NCBI GenBank assembly: GCA_019307815.1
Contig: JAFDIV010000003.1
Span: 70,353-134,352, forward strand
Source of the DNA: Deltaproteobacteria bacterium
GTDB taxonomy: Bacteria; Desulfobacterota; DSM-4660; Desulfatiglandales; Desulfatiglandaceae
Direction of reading: 5' to 3'
DNA: 64,000 nt
Shown: piece after piece, positions 27,670-35,914 of the stretch
Numbering within the stretch: position 1 is the first letter of the stretch
Layout: each line of letters opens with the position of its first letter
Program-made: the position numbers and the translations under genes
The notes under the pieces: generated by a model
Told to the model about the DNA's origin: nothing
Seen by the model: the letters and a program-made list of their open reading frames with translations, nothing else
Database searches by the model: none

Positions 27670-29694
27670 ATGGCCGAGAAGAAGACATTATACCAGATCC
27701 GATACAATCCGCTGTTGATACAACCAAGTCGGGGTCTTCCCAAGGAGGTGGCTATTATTGGGGCAGGCACCATTGGCCCTGATATCGGCTATTATGTAAA
27801 AAGCGCACTTCCCAATATCCGGTTATATCTGGTGGATGTGGTGGAAGAGGCGCTCAAGGCAGCCGAGAAGAGACTTACAGGTTATGCCCAAAAGGCGGTG
27901 GACAGAAGAAAGATGAAAGAAGATAAGGCCAAGGCCGTCTTGGAAAATATTGTATATACCATTGACTATGATCAGATAAAGAACTGTGACTTGGTCATTG
28001 AGGCAGCTACGGAAAATATTCCGTTAAAGCAAAAAATCTTTGAAACCGTTGAAGGCCTTGTCAAGGATGATACTATTATCACTTCCAATACGAGCTCTAT
28101 TCCCGCAGATCGGATATTCAACAAGATGAAGAAACCTGAGCGGGCTACCATTACGCATTTCTTTGCACCTGCATGGAGGAGCTTGCCCGTGGAGGTGATT
28201 CTATGGGATAAGGTGGGTCAAGAGGTGGTAGACTATCTTTTTTGGTTTTTTGCCAATACCGGTAAGGCCCCAATCATTACAGATAATGCCATTTGTTTTA
28301 TGTTGGACAGGATTTTTGACAATTGGTGCAATGAGGCAGCTTACTTGTTGAGTCAGGCTACTGCAAGTCAGATTGACAAGGTAGCCGAAGAGTTCGTGTT
28401 TGCAGGTCCTTTTTATGTGCTGAATATGGCAAATGGAAATCCAATTATTATTGAAACAAACACCTTGCAAATGGAAGAAGGCGATCACTACAAGCCTGCC
28501 TCCATCCTTGCCTCCGTAGATCGATGGAATACCCATAGGCCGGGGGCCAAGGTGGAGGTTCCTGAATCCCTTCGCAATGTAATAAGGGACAGGCTGCTAG
28601 GGATTCTTTTTTCCCAATCATTCGATATTATTGATAGGGGGATAGGTCTTAAGGAAGACTTGAATTTTGGTTGTCAGGTGGCCCTGGGATTCAGGAAAGG
28701 GCCCCTGGATATTATGAGAGACTTGGGGGAAGATGAGGTCAACCGCATCATGAAAAATTTTGCCGAAGCGCGGCCCGGTTTCCCCCAGCCCAAGGAGTCG
28801 TTTTCTTTTTACCAGGCTTTCAGTCGTTTCTTGCTTGTAGATGAGATAGATGGCGTAAAGGTGATCACCATCAGGAGACCACAGGCCATGAATGCCCTCA
28901 ATGATGAGGTTATGGATGAGATTCTGAGCGTCTTTAAACAATATGAGGGTGATCCTGAGGTAAAGGGTTTCGTGATTACGGGTTATGGAACTTCGGCCTT
29001 TTCTGCTGGCGCGGATATCGGAAAGTTTCCGGAAATGCTCGGAGATTTTGAGGCATCCGTAGAATACTCGAGAGATTGTGCGCAGGTGCAACTCTATATG
29101 GATAAGATGAACAAGCCTGTGGTAGCCGCCATAAATGGTCTGGCCCTGGGGGGAGGGCTTGAGCTAGCCATCCGCTGCCATGCCATAGTGGCAATGAAAA
29201 ATGCAAGATTCCAGTTCCCCGAAATAACCCTTGGCATAGCGCCGGGGATAGGCGGATGTGTGGTTCCTTATAGAAGATGGCCCGCGGGGGCCGAGCTTTT
29301 CCATGAAATGCTCTGTCTGGCAAGACCAATCGATGCAGCCAAGGCACTAGAGCTGGGAATTGTGGAGAAAGTGGCAGACAGTTATGGGGAGCTCATAAGT
29401 GTGGCTGTAGAAAGGGCGAAAAGCCTCTCTGAGAATATCCCCAGGATCCCGGATGGTAAGGTGGAAATACCCGAAATCAAACTTCCTGACCGCCCAATGG
29501 CGGGAAACCTGGCTTTGAGCAAAGAGGCTGTGGAAATAATTTCAGAGACCATAAAGGAGGCCGCAGCTGCGAATAGCCTGGAGGAGGCATTGGAGATAGG
29601 GTACAAAGGCTTTGCCCGAACTGCTTGCACTGAAGCGGCAAAAGAGGGTATAGGTGCATTTCTGCAAAAGAGAAAACCCGAATTCAAGAAGTAA
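27670..29694 (+). CDS. 3-hydroxyacyl-CoA dehydrogenase / enoyl-CoA hydratase fusion protein
   Basis: Bifunctional beta-oxidation enzyme of 674 residues. The N-terminal half is the NAD-dependent dehydrogenase: NAD loop GAGTIGPDIG at 31-40, catalytic His H163 in THFFAPAW, and the hinge Asn region FDNWCNEA. The C-terminal half from about residue 388 is a crotonase domain with both catalytic Glu present, E498 in GGGLELA and E518 in FQFPEITLG. The order dehydrogenase-hydratase is the reverse of FadB and matches fusions known in archaea and some anaerobes. It closes an operon and is followed by a perfect hairpin. GGAGGAGGAGGAG precedes the ATG. Confidence 0.92.
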   Translation: MAEKKTLYQIRYNPLLIQPSRGLPKEVAIIGAGTIGPDIGYYVKSALPNIRLYLVDVVEEALKAAEKRLTGYAQKAVDRRKMKEDKAKAVLENIVYTIDYDQIKNCDLVIEAATENIPLKQKIFETVEGLVKDDTIITSNTSSIPADRIFNKMKKPERATITHFFAPAWRSLPVEVILWDKVGQEVVDYLFWFFANTGKAPIITDNAICFMLDRIFDNWCNEAAYLLSQATASQIDKVAEEFVFAGPFYVLNMANGNPIIIETNTLQMEEGDHYKPASILASVDRWNTHRPGAKVEVPESLRNVIRDRLLGILFSQSFDIIDRGIGLKEDLNFGCQVALGFRKGPLDIMRDLGEDEVNRIMKNFAEARPGFPQPKESFSFYQAFSRFLLVDEIDGVKVITIRRPQAMNALNDEVMDEILSVFKQYEGDPEVKGFVITGYGTSAFSAGADIGKFPEMLGDFEASVEYSRDCAQVQLYMDKMNKPVVAAINGLALGGGLELAIRCHAIVAMKNARFQFPEITLGIAPGIGGCVVPYRRWPAGAELFHEMLCLARPIDAAKALELGIVEKVADSYGELISVAVERAKSLSENIPRIPDGKVEIPEIKLPDRPMAGNLALSKEAVEIISETIKEAAAANSLEEALEIGYKGFARTACTEAAKEGIGAFLQKRKPEFKK

Positions 29695-29718
29695 CAGGAA
29701 CAGGTTGATTTTTGTTAG

Positions 29719-29747
29719 CTGGAGGCAGAGGATTTATCTGCCTCCAG
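29719..29747 (+). terminator. Strong hairpin ending the TRAP/Mo-hydroxylase operon
   Basis: CTGGAGGCAGA (29719-29729) pairs perfectly with TCTGCCTCCAG (29737-29747) around a 7-base loop. Only a weak T-tract follows, so rho-independent termination is likely but not certain. Confidence 0.7.
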
Positions 29748-29878
29748 TTGATATCCTGGTTGTCTCTCACTAAACCTTCCTCGCTCCCAATCCTTTTTGT
29801 GCATGCTTTTCATTTTCAGGTGACTGAACCCGCTCCTGGTGAGGTGACAATAACCAAAAAATTTTAGGGGATGTTAAA

Positions 29879-32419
29879 ATGGGAACAAGGCCCAAAAGAA
29901 AGATGGCCGCCAGCCGCTCATATCCGGCCACATCTGTTCATAAAACCGAGGAGCGTGAAATATCTACTTTGGGTAAAAGGCTATCGGCGGTTAGTGTCCC
30001 AGGGGAGCTAGCCCCTGTATTCCTAAGGGCCCAGAGCTATGTCAGGCAATATTTTAAAAGAAAAAAACAGGTTCCCAGCAAGGCCCAAATAGAGGTTTCC
30101 GGGGAAAGGTATATCCTGGTGCGGGCAGCATCCATGTCAAAAGAATTTTTTGATTTGGTCACTTCCCTGTATCAGGACAGGGGAGAAGATGAGGCACGGA
30201 CTGTGGCATCGAGTTTTCTATTTGACATGGCCCACGCAATCGGCAAGGCCGATGCCAAGAGTTTCTATTCTAAAATGGGGGTCAGCAAACCTGTGGAAAA
30301 ACTCTCTGCTGGCCCAGTGCATTTTGCCTATACAGGGTGGGCCTTTGTAAAGATACTGCCTGAATCCAATCCAAGTCCTGATGAAAATTATTTTTTGATT
30401 TATGACCATCCTTTTTCATTCGAGGCAGACACGTGGATGAAGAGCGGTAAAAAAACTGACTTCCCGGTTTGTATTATGAATGCAGGATACTCCTCAGGGT
30501 GGTGCGAAGAGAGTTTCGGTTTGCCCTTGGTGGCGGTGGAGATAGAGTGCCAGGCCAAAGGAGATGAGCATTGCCGGTTTATTATGGCACCACCTTCCAA
30601 GATAGAAAGGTATCTAGACAAATATAGCCCTCATGGATATCTAAAGTCCCAACATGCTAGCCCCATAGCCATTCCCGAATTTTTTCAGCGGAAGCGTCTG
30701 GAAGATGAATTGATGAAAAGTGAAGAAACGGTTCGTGCCCTACTAAATGCCCCAAAGGACCGAGCCCTGCTTTTGGACCGAGAGGGAAGGATATTGGCGC
30801 TCAACGAGACCGCAGCAAAGGCATTTGGCAGACGCGCCGAGGACCTTATCGGACAGAACGCCTTTGATTTGTTCCCTCCCAAGTTGGGCAAAGAAAGACG
30901 GGCTTATCATGAACGTGTTGTACGCACAGGAAAATCAATTCGCTATCAGGACAGAAGGGATGGCCGATGGATGGATACCACTGCTGACCCCATTTGCGAT
31001 GCTCAAGGCAGAGTGGCGAGGGTAGCAGTGGTTAGCCGTGATATGACCGAATACAAGGAGATCCAGGATGCCCTGAGAAAGGAAAAAGAGTTCAATGCCA
31101 CGTTGATTCAAACTTCACCGGCATTTTTTGTGGCCTTGGACCCTAAAGGACGAACCTTGCTTATGAATGAGGCCATGTTGGGAGCCTTGGGCTATAACCA
31201 GTCGGAAGTGGTGGGGAAGGATTATCTGAGCACCTTTGTTCCCGAGGCAGATCGGAGGGCCCTAAAGGAGATCTTCAGAACCCCGGCAGAGGAGGATAGA
31301 CCCAAAATCATTGAGAGTAGGATGGTTACCAAGGACGGGAGAGAGCTTATAGTGGAATGGCACTGCCGGCATGTGGTCAAAGAGGATCATGAGTTGGATT
31401 ACTTTTTTGCCCTTGGCATTGATGTGACAGAAAGAAAGAAGGCCGAGGCTGAGCTAATAAGACATCGTAATCACTTGGAGGATCTGGTCAAAGAGAGAAC
31501 GGATCGGCTGATGCGTATGAACCAGCAACTCCAAAAGGAGATTGCGGTTCGGGCCGAGGCTGAGAGGGCCTTACAAAAGAGTGAGACCATGTTGCGGGCC
31601 ATCTTTGATCAGACATTTCAATTTATTGCGGTACTGAAACTGGACGGGACCGTGATAAAGGTCAATAAGACGGCCGTGGATTTTGTCAATGCCAAGGAAG
31701 AGGAGATCAATGGGAGGCCCTTTTGGGCAACACCCTGGTGGACCCACTCCAGAGAAGAGCAGAATCGGCTAAAGAAGGCCATAGGAGAAGCGGCCTCTGG
31801 TGAACTGGTCCGGTTTGAAACCGTACATACTGCGCCAGATGGGCGTGTCATGAGCATCGATTTTTCTGTAAAGCCTGTAAGGGATCGAGCAGGTAAAATC
31901 GTACTTCTTATAGCAGAAGGTAGAGATATCACTGCCCTCAAGAGCGCTGTAGAGGATCTTCGAAAAAGAGAGCTTGAGCTTGAGGTGCAGTCCCGGCGTC
32001 TTGAGGAGGCCAATGTGGCCCTCAAGGTGCTTTTGAAGCAAATGGAAAATAAGAAAAGAGAGGATGAAGAGAATGTCTTGTCCAATGTTAATCAATTGGT
32101 CCTTCCTTACCTGGAGAGGCTGAAAAGAACCAACCTGGATAAAGACCAGCGGATTTTGGTGGACATGCTTGAGACAAACCTTGGTCACATTACCTCACCC
32201 ATGGTCAAGCGGCTGTCCTCCAGTGTCTTGAATCTTACCCCTATGGAAATACGCATCTCACATCTGGTGAAGGAAGGGCTTACCAATAAGGAGATCGCCG
32301 AACTTTTGGGAACCTCTTTGAATACAGTGACCACTCACCGCTACAAGATTCGAACCAAACTAGGTCTGAGAAACAAGGGGGTCAATTTGCGGTCATACCT
32401 GTTGTCATTAGAGGAATAG
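29879..32419 (+). CDS. XylR_N/V4R - PAS - PAS - PAS - LuxR-type transcriptional regulator
   Basis: Cytoplasmic one-component regulator of 846 residues. Residues about 45-160 resemble the activator-of-aromatic-catabolism domain (XylR_N), and 170-237 the V4R domain (NAGYSSGWCEESFGLP, ECQAKGDEHCRF), as in XylR/DmpR sensors. Three PAS regions follow (about 282-395, 400-520, 575-700), with coiled-coil linkers rich in Glu/Arg/Leu. The C-terminus is a GerE/LuxR helix-turn-helix (LTPMEIRISHLVKEGLTNKEIAELLG). There is no histidine-kinase or AAA+ domain, so it differs from sigma54-dependent XylR. It follows the putative aromatic-acid uptake and activation operon and probably senses its substrate. Confidence 0.85.
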   Translation: MGTRPKRKMAASRSYPATSVHKTEEREISTLGKRLSAVSVPGELAPVFLRAQSYVRQYFKRKKQVPSKAQIEVSGERYILVRAASMSKEFFDLVTSLYQDRGEDEARTVASSFLFDMAHAIGKADAKSFYSKMGVSKPVEKLSAGPVHFAYTGWAFVKILPESNPSPDENYFLIYDHPFSFEADTWMKSGKKTDFPVCIMNAGYSSGWCEESFGLPLVAVEIECQAKGDEHCRFIMAPPSKIERYLDKYSPHGYLKSQHASPIAIPEFFQRKRLEDELMKSEETVRALLNAPKDRALLLDREGRILALNETAAKAFGRRAEDLIGQNAFDLFPPKLGKERRAYHERVVRTGKSIRYQDRRDGRWMDTTADPICDAQGRVARVAVVSRDMTEYKEIQDALRKEKEFNATLIQTSPAFFVALDPKGRTLLMNEAMLGALGYNQSEVVGKDYLSTFVPEADRRALKEIFRTPAEEDRPKIIESRMVTKDGRELIVEWHCRHVVKEDHELDYFFALGIDVTERKKAEAELIRHRNHLEDLVKERTDRLMRMNQQLQKEIAVRAEAERALQKSETMLRAIFDQTFQFIAVLKLDGTVIKVNKTAVDFVNAKEEEINGRPFWATPWWTHSREEQNRLKKAIGEAASGELVRFETVHTAPDGRVMSIDFSVKPVRDRAGKIVLLIAEGRDITALKSAVEDLRKRELELEVQSRRLEEANVALKVLLKQMENKKREDEENVLSNVNQLVLPYLERLKRTNLDKDQRILVDMLETNLGHITSPMVKRLSSSVLNLTPMEIRISHLVKEGLTNKEIAELLGTSLNTVTTHRYKIRTKLGLRNKGVNLRSYLLSLEE

Positions 32420-32433
32420 TTATATTTTATCAC

Positions 32434-32451
32434 TATTTTATAATTAAAATA
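32434..32451. promoter_or_regulatory. AT-rich perfect palindrome upstream of serA
   Basis: TATTTTA (32434-32440) and TAAAATA (32445-32451) are perfect inverted arms around TAAT, between the regulator gene and serA. It could be an operator or part of a promoter. Given the AT content, chance is also possible. Confidence 0.3.
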
Positions 32452-32531
32452 ATAGGCTTGATCCAGTAAGGTGTTTGCTTTAAAAAGGCCCAGTAGGGTC
32501 TCAAAGGTCTGCTTAGAAGGGAGGGTTGGCA

Positions 32532-34112
32532 TTGAAGGTTCTGGTGAGTGACAATTTGAGTAAGGTGGGGGTGGAGATATTTCAACAAACCCCTGGCATA
32601 GACGTGGATGTGAACACCGGGCTCAGCCCTGAGGAGCTCAGATCTGTCATAAGGGACTATGACGCCTTGGTAATCCGTAGTGCCACAAAGGTTACAGCGG
32701 ACATTATAGGGGCTGCTGACAGGCTCAAGGTGATAGGCCGGGCAGGTATTGGGCTTGACAATGTGGACATCCCTGCTGCCACACAGCGTGGCATTGTTGT
32801 TATGAATACTCCCGAGGGCAACACCGTTACCACGGCCGAGCATACTATAGCAATGATGATGGCGCTGTCCAGAAACATTCCTCAGGCTACAGCATCCCTC
32901 AAGGCGGGAAAGTGGGAGAAGAAAAGGCTTCAAGGCAAGGAGCTTTTTAACAAGACCTTAGGTATTATTGGTGCCGGACATATCGGCCGCATAGTGGCGG
33001 ACAGGGCAAAGGGTTTGAAGATGAACGTTATTGTGCATGACCCTTATGTAAGGCCGGAGACATTGTCTGAGCTGGATGTGGAGGGAGTGTCCCTTGATGA
33101 GCTTCTGAGTCGCTCTGATTACATTACCATCCATACGCCCAAGACTCCTGAGACTGCCAATTTGATCAACAAGGAGACCCTGGCCAAGATGAAAAAGGGG
33201 GCCATGTTGATCAATTGTGCAAGGGGGGGCATTGTTAATGAGGATGATCTGTACGAGGCACTGAAGTCCGGGCATTTGGCAGGTGCTGCCCTGGATGTAT
33301 TTGCAACTGAGCCTCCTGGAAAGATCAAACTCATGGAGCTTGGCAATTTCATCTGTACTCCTCACCTTGGTGCTTCCACTAAAGAGGCCCAGGACAATGT
33401 GGCAAGGGATGTGGCGAATCAGATTGTGGCCTATCTCCTTGAAGGTACGGTCAGGAATGCTGTCAATGTGCCCAGCATCAGTGGCGAACTGATGCGTGTG
33501 CTCAGACCATATGCCCTTCTGGCCGAAAAAATGGGGTTGCTTCAGGCCCAATTGGCCCAAGGGGGTATCCAGGAGATTCAGATCAGGTATGCGGGCGCGG
33601 TTTCTCAATATGATGTTACCCCTATTACCACTGCAATGCTTAAGGGGCTTTTGACACCCATTTTGAAGGATGAGGTCAACTTTGTTAACGCCCCTGTGAT
33701 TGCCTCAGAGAGGGGGATCAAGGTGGTGGAGTCAAAGACCGAGACCTCTGAAGACTTTGCTAGCCTAGTGGTAACCAAGGTTAAGGCCACAGAGGATGAA
33801 CATATTGTATCAGGAACCATATTCGGGAAGAATATTCCGCGAATTCTAAGAATAAATGACTTTTATCTTGAGGCATTCCCTGAAGGGCATAACCTTCTTA
33901 TTAAGAACAAGGATGTGCCAGGGGTGCTAGGTTCCATCTGCTCGACCCTGGGCGCCCAGGGTTACAACATAGCCCGTATGCATGTGGGGCAAGATAGGGA
34001 AAAGGGTGAAAATGGTGTTTTTCTGGCTACAGACTCCCCTGTCAAAGATGATGTGATTTCACAGCTTCGCGACATTGAGCATGTCCTTTCAATCCAGAGG
34101 ATTGACCTATAA
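32532..34112 (+). CDS. serA: D-3-phosphoglycerate dehydrogenase (long ACT-domain form)
   Basis: First enzyme of serine synthesis (about 526 residues), oxidising 3-phosphoglycerate with NAD. The NAD loop is GIIGAGHIGRIVADRAKG; the catalytic Arg lies in NCARGGIVNEDDLYEAL and the His in TPHLGASTKEAQ. An ASB (allosteric substrate binding) region and a C-terminal ACT domain (GVLGSICSTLGAQGYNIARMHVGQ) are present, so serine feedback is likely. I place the start at TTG 32532 (MKVLVSD), 6 bases after GGGAGGG; TTG 32526 abuts the ribosome site. It starts the serA-trpB2-iorAB-serC cluster. Confidence 0.93.
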   Translation: MKVLVSDNLSKVGVEIFQQTPGIDVDVNTGLSPEELRSVIRDYDALVIRSATKVTADIIGAADRLKVIGRAGIGLDNVDIPAATQRGIVVMNTPEGNTVTTAEHTIAMMMALSRNIPQATASLKAGKWEKKRLQGKELFNKTLGIIGAGHIGRIVADRAKGLKMNVIVHDPYVRPETLSELDVEGVSLDELLSRSDYITIHTPKTPETANLINKETLAKMKKGAMLINCARGGIVNEDDLYEALKSGHLAGAALDVFATEPPGKIKLMELGNFICTPHLGASTKEAQDNVARDVANQIVAYLLEGTVRNAVNVPSISGELMRVLRPYALLAEKMGLLQAQLAQGGIQEIQIRYAGAVSQYDVTPITTAMLKGLLTPILKDEVNFVNAPVIASERGIKVVESKTETSEDFASLVVTKVKATEDEHIVSGTIFGKNIPRILRINDFYLEAFPEGHNLLIKNKDVPGVLGSICSTLGAQGYNIARMHVGQDREKGENGVFLATDSPVKDDVISQLRDIEHVLSIQRIDL

Positions 34113-34127
34113 AGTTGGTTTTGGGCC

Positions 34128-34145
34128 CACCTGCCTGTGCAGGTG
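34128..34145. repeat. GCCTGC-type hairpin repeat
   Basis: CACCTGC (34128-34134) and GCAGGTG (34139-34145) form a 7-bp stem with a CTGT loop in the serA-trpB2 gap. Related CCTGCC/GGCAGG or CTGCCTG/CAGGCAG hairpins lie at 50912-50928 and 63755-63771. Confidence 0.5.
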
Positions 34146-34178
34146 TAAACAGGAACCATTTTAGAACAAGGAGGAGTC

Positions 34179-35555
34179 ATGGAGGTAAAAAAGATTGTAT
34201 TGCCAGAGTCGGAACTGCCACGCCAATGGTACAACATCCTGCCGGATATGCCTACGCCATTGGAGCCACCACTTCACCCTGGGACCGGACAACCCATTGG
34301 TCCGGAAGATCTAGCCCCCATCTTTCCCATGCCACTGATCGAGCAGGAGGTGAGTCAGGAGCGTTACATTGATATCCCTGAGGAGATTTTGGAAAAATAT
34401 CTGATCTGGAGACCTACGCCCCTTTACAGGGCCTACAATTTAGAGAGATACCTGGACACTCCTGCCAAGATATATTTCAAGAATGAGGGGGTTAGCCCTG
34501 CGGGCAGCCACAAGCCCAATACGGCCCTTGCCCAGGCCTATTATAATAAGATCTCAGGCACCAAGAGGATCACCACAGAGACCGGGGCCGGCCAATGGGG
34601 TAGCGCCCTTTCATTTTGCTGTGCCCTATTTGGTCTTGAGTGTAAGGTCTTTATGGTCAAGGTGAGTTACAACCAGAAGCCCTATCGCAGGATCATGATG
34701 GAAACTTGGGGGGCCACATGTATTGCAAGCCCCAGTAATGAGACCGAGGCAGGTAGAAAGATTCTTGCGGAAAATCCAGATTCTCCTGGGAGCTTGGGGA
34801 TCGCCATCAGCGAAGCAGTTGAGGCAGCCGTGGCTGACCCGCAGACCAAGTATTCACTGGGGAGCGTGCTCAATCACGTAATGTTGCACCAGACCATAAA
34901 TGGCCTTGAGACCCAAAAGCAAATGGCCATTGCTGGCGACTATCCGGACGTGATCATAGGATGTGCCGGAGGGGGAAGTAATTTTGCGGGGAACTGTCTG
35001 CCCTTTGTAAGGGACAAGATTAATGGCAAGGATATTGATATCATCGCTGTGGAACCCGCTTCCTGTCCCACCATGACAAGGGGGCCGTTTGCCTATGACT
35101 TTGGTGACACGGTTCAGATGACCCCGCTGCTTCCAATGCACACCTTGGGCCACAGCTTCGTGCCAGAGCCCATTCATGCGGGTGGTCTGAGGTATCATGG
35201 CATGGCTCCCATAATAAGCCAATTGGTACTCGACGGCTTGATCAGGCCTGTTGCCATTCCTCAACTTGAGACCTTTAAGGCCGGGATTATCTTTGCCAGG
35301 ACCGAGGGATTTATCAGTGCCCCTGAGACGGACCATGCAGTAGCCATGGTCATTCGGGAGGCCCTAAAGGCAAAGGAAGAGGGCAAGGAGAAGGTTATCC
35401 TCTTTAATTGGAGCGGTCATGGCCTTGTTGATATGGCGGCATACGAGGCCTATTTGGCAGGTAAGCTGGCCGATCATGAGCTGCCCGAGGAGGAGATTGA
35501 AAGGGCGCTCAAGGACATTGAGCCATTGCCGAAACCCAAACAGGCCCAAAAATGA
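34179..35555 (+). CDS. trpB2: Tryptophan synthase beta chain, TrpB2 type
   Basis: PLP enzyme of 458 residues condensing indole and serine (or an O-activated serine) to tryptophan. The PLP Lys is K112 in [18 protein letters not shown] follows, the phosphate cup is [11 protein letters not shown], and the C-terminal FNWSGHG is as expected. The length and the insertion-rich N-terminus with [12 protein letters not shown] are typical of TrpB2, which usually lies outside the trp operon and works without TrpA. Its neighbours are serA and serC (serine supply) and iorAB (indolepyruvate metabolism). Confidence 0.93.
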   Translation: MEVKKIVLPESELPRQWYNILPDMPTPLEPPLHPGTGQPIGPEDLAPIFPMPLIEQEVSQERYIDIPEEILEKYLIWRPTPLYRAYNLERYLDTPAKIYFKNEGVSPAGSHKPNTALAQAYYNKISGTKRITTETGAGQWGSALSFCCALFGLECKVFMVKVSYNQKPYRRIMMETWGATCIASPSNETEAGRKILAENPDSPGSLGIAISEAVEAAVADPQTKYSLGSVLNHVMLHQTINGLETQKQMAIAGDYPDVIIGCAGGGSNFAGNCLPFVRDKINGKDIDIIAVEPASCPTMTRGPFAYDFGDTVQMTPLLPMHTLGHSFVPEPIHAGGLRYHGMAPIISQLVLDGLIRPVAIPQLETFKAGIIFARTEGFISAPETDHAVAMVIREALKAKEEGKEKVILFNWSGHGLVDMAAYEAYLAGKLADHELPEEEIERALKDIEPLPKPKQAQK

Positions 35556-35582
35556 TTTTTAGGTAACAAAGCGAATGGATGG

Positions 35583-35606
35583 CCGGAGGCCTAGTAGGGC
35601 CTCCGG
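35583..35606 (+). terminator. Hairpin after trpB2
   Basis: CCGGAGGCC (35583-35591) pairs perfectly with GGCCTCCGG (35598-35606) around TAGTAG, followed by a short ATTTT. It may attenuate reading into the iorAB part of the cluster. Confidence 0.65.
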
Positions 35607-35629
35607 GCCTATTTTGAAAAGGGAGAGAA

Positions 35630-35914
35630 ATGGAAAAGCCAGTTGAACCCCCAGGGGATGATTATAAGATCCGATGCCCGAGGCTAGGGCATCAAATCTT
35701 CTTTTCCTACTGCAAGGTTGAAAACCAAGGGGGACCTTGTTATAAGATCTTGGATTGCTGGTACCGGCACTTTGACGTGGAAGGATATCTGCAAAAAGAG
35801 CTGACATCTGAGCAGTGGGATAGGTTGGTCAACCGACCAGCCAAGCCGAAGATGCTTTCTCTGATTGAGCTGATCGAACAGGCAAAGAAACGAAAGAAGG
35901 AAGCGGAATCATGA
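35630..35914 (+). CDS. Small conserved-looking Cys-containing protein coupled to iorA
   Basis: Protein of 94 residues of unknown function. Four Cys in RCPRLGHQIFFSYCKVENQG and GPCYKILDCWY could form a zinc or Fe-S knuckle. The C-terminal third is helical and Lys-rich (LIELIEQAKKRKKEAES). A GGGAGAG ribosome site precedes the ATG. The stop overlaps the iorA start by four bases (ATGA), so it is translated together with IorA and may be a partner or maturation factor. I do not recognise a named family. Confidence 0.75.
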   Translation: MEKPVEPPGDDYKIRCPRLGHQIFFSYCKVENQGGPCYKILDCWYRHFDVEGYLQKELTSEQWDRLVNRPAKPKMLSLIELIEQAKKRKKEAES

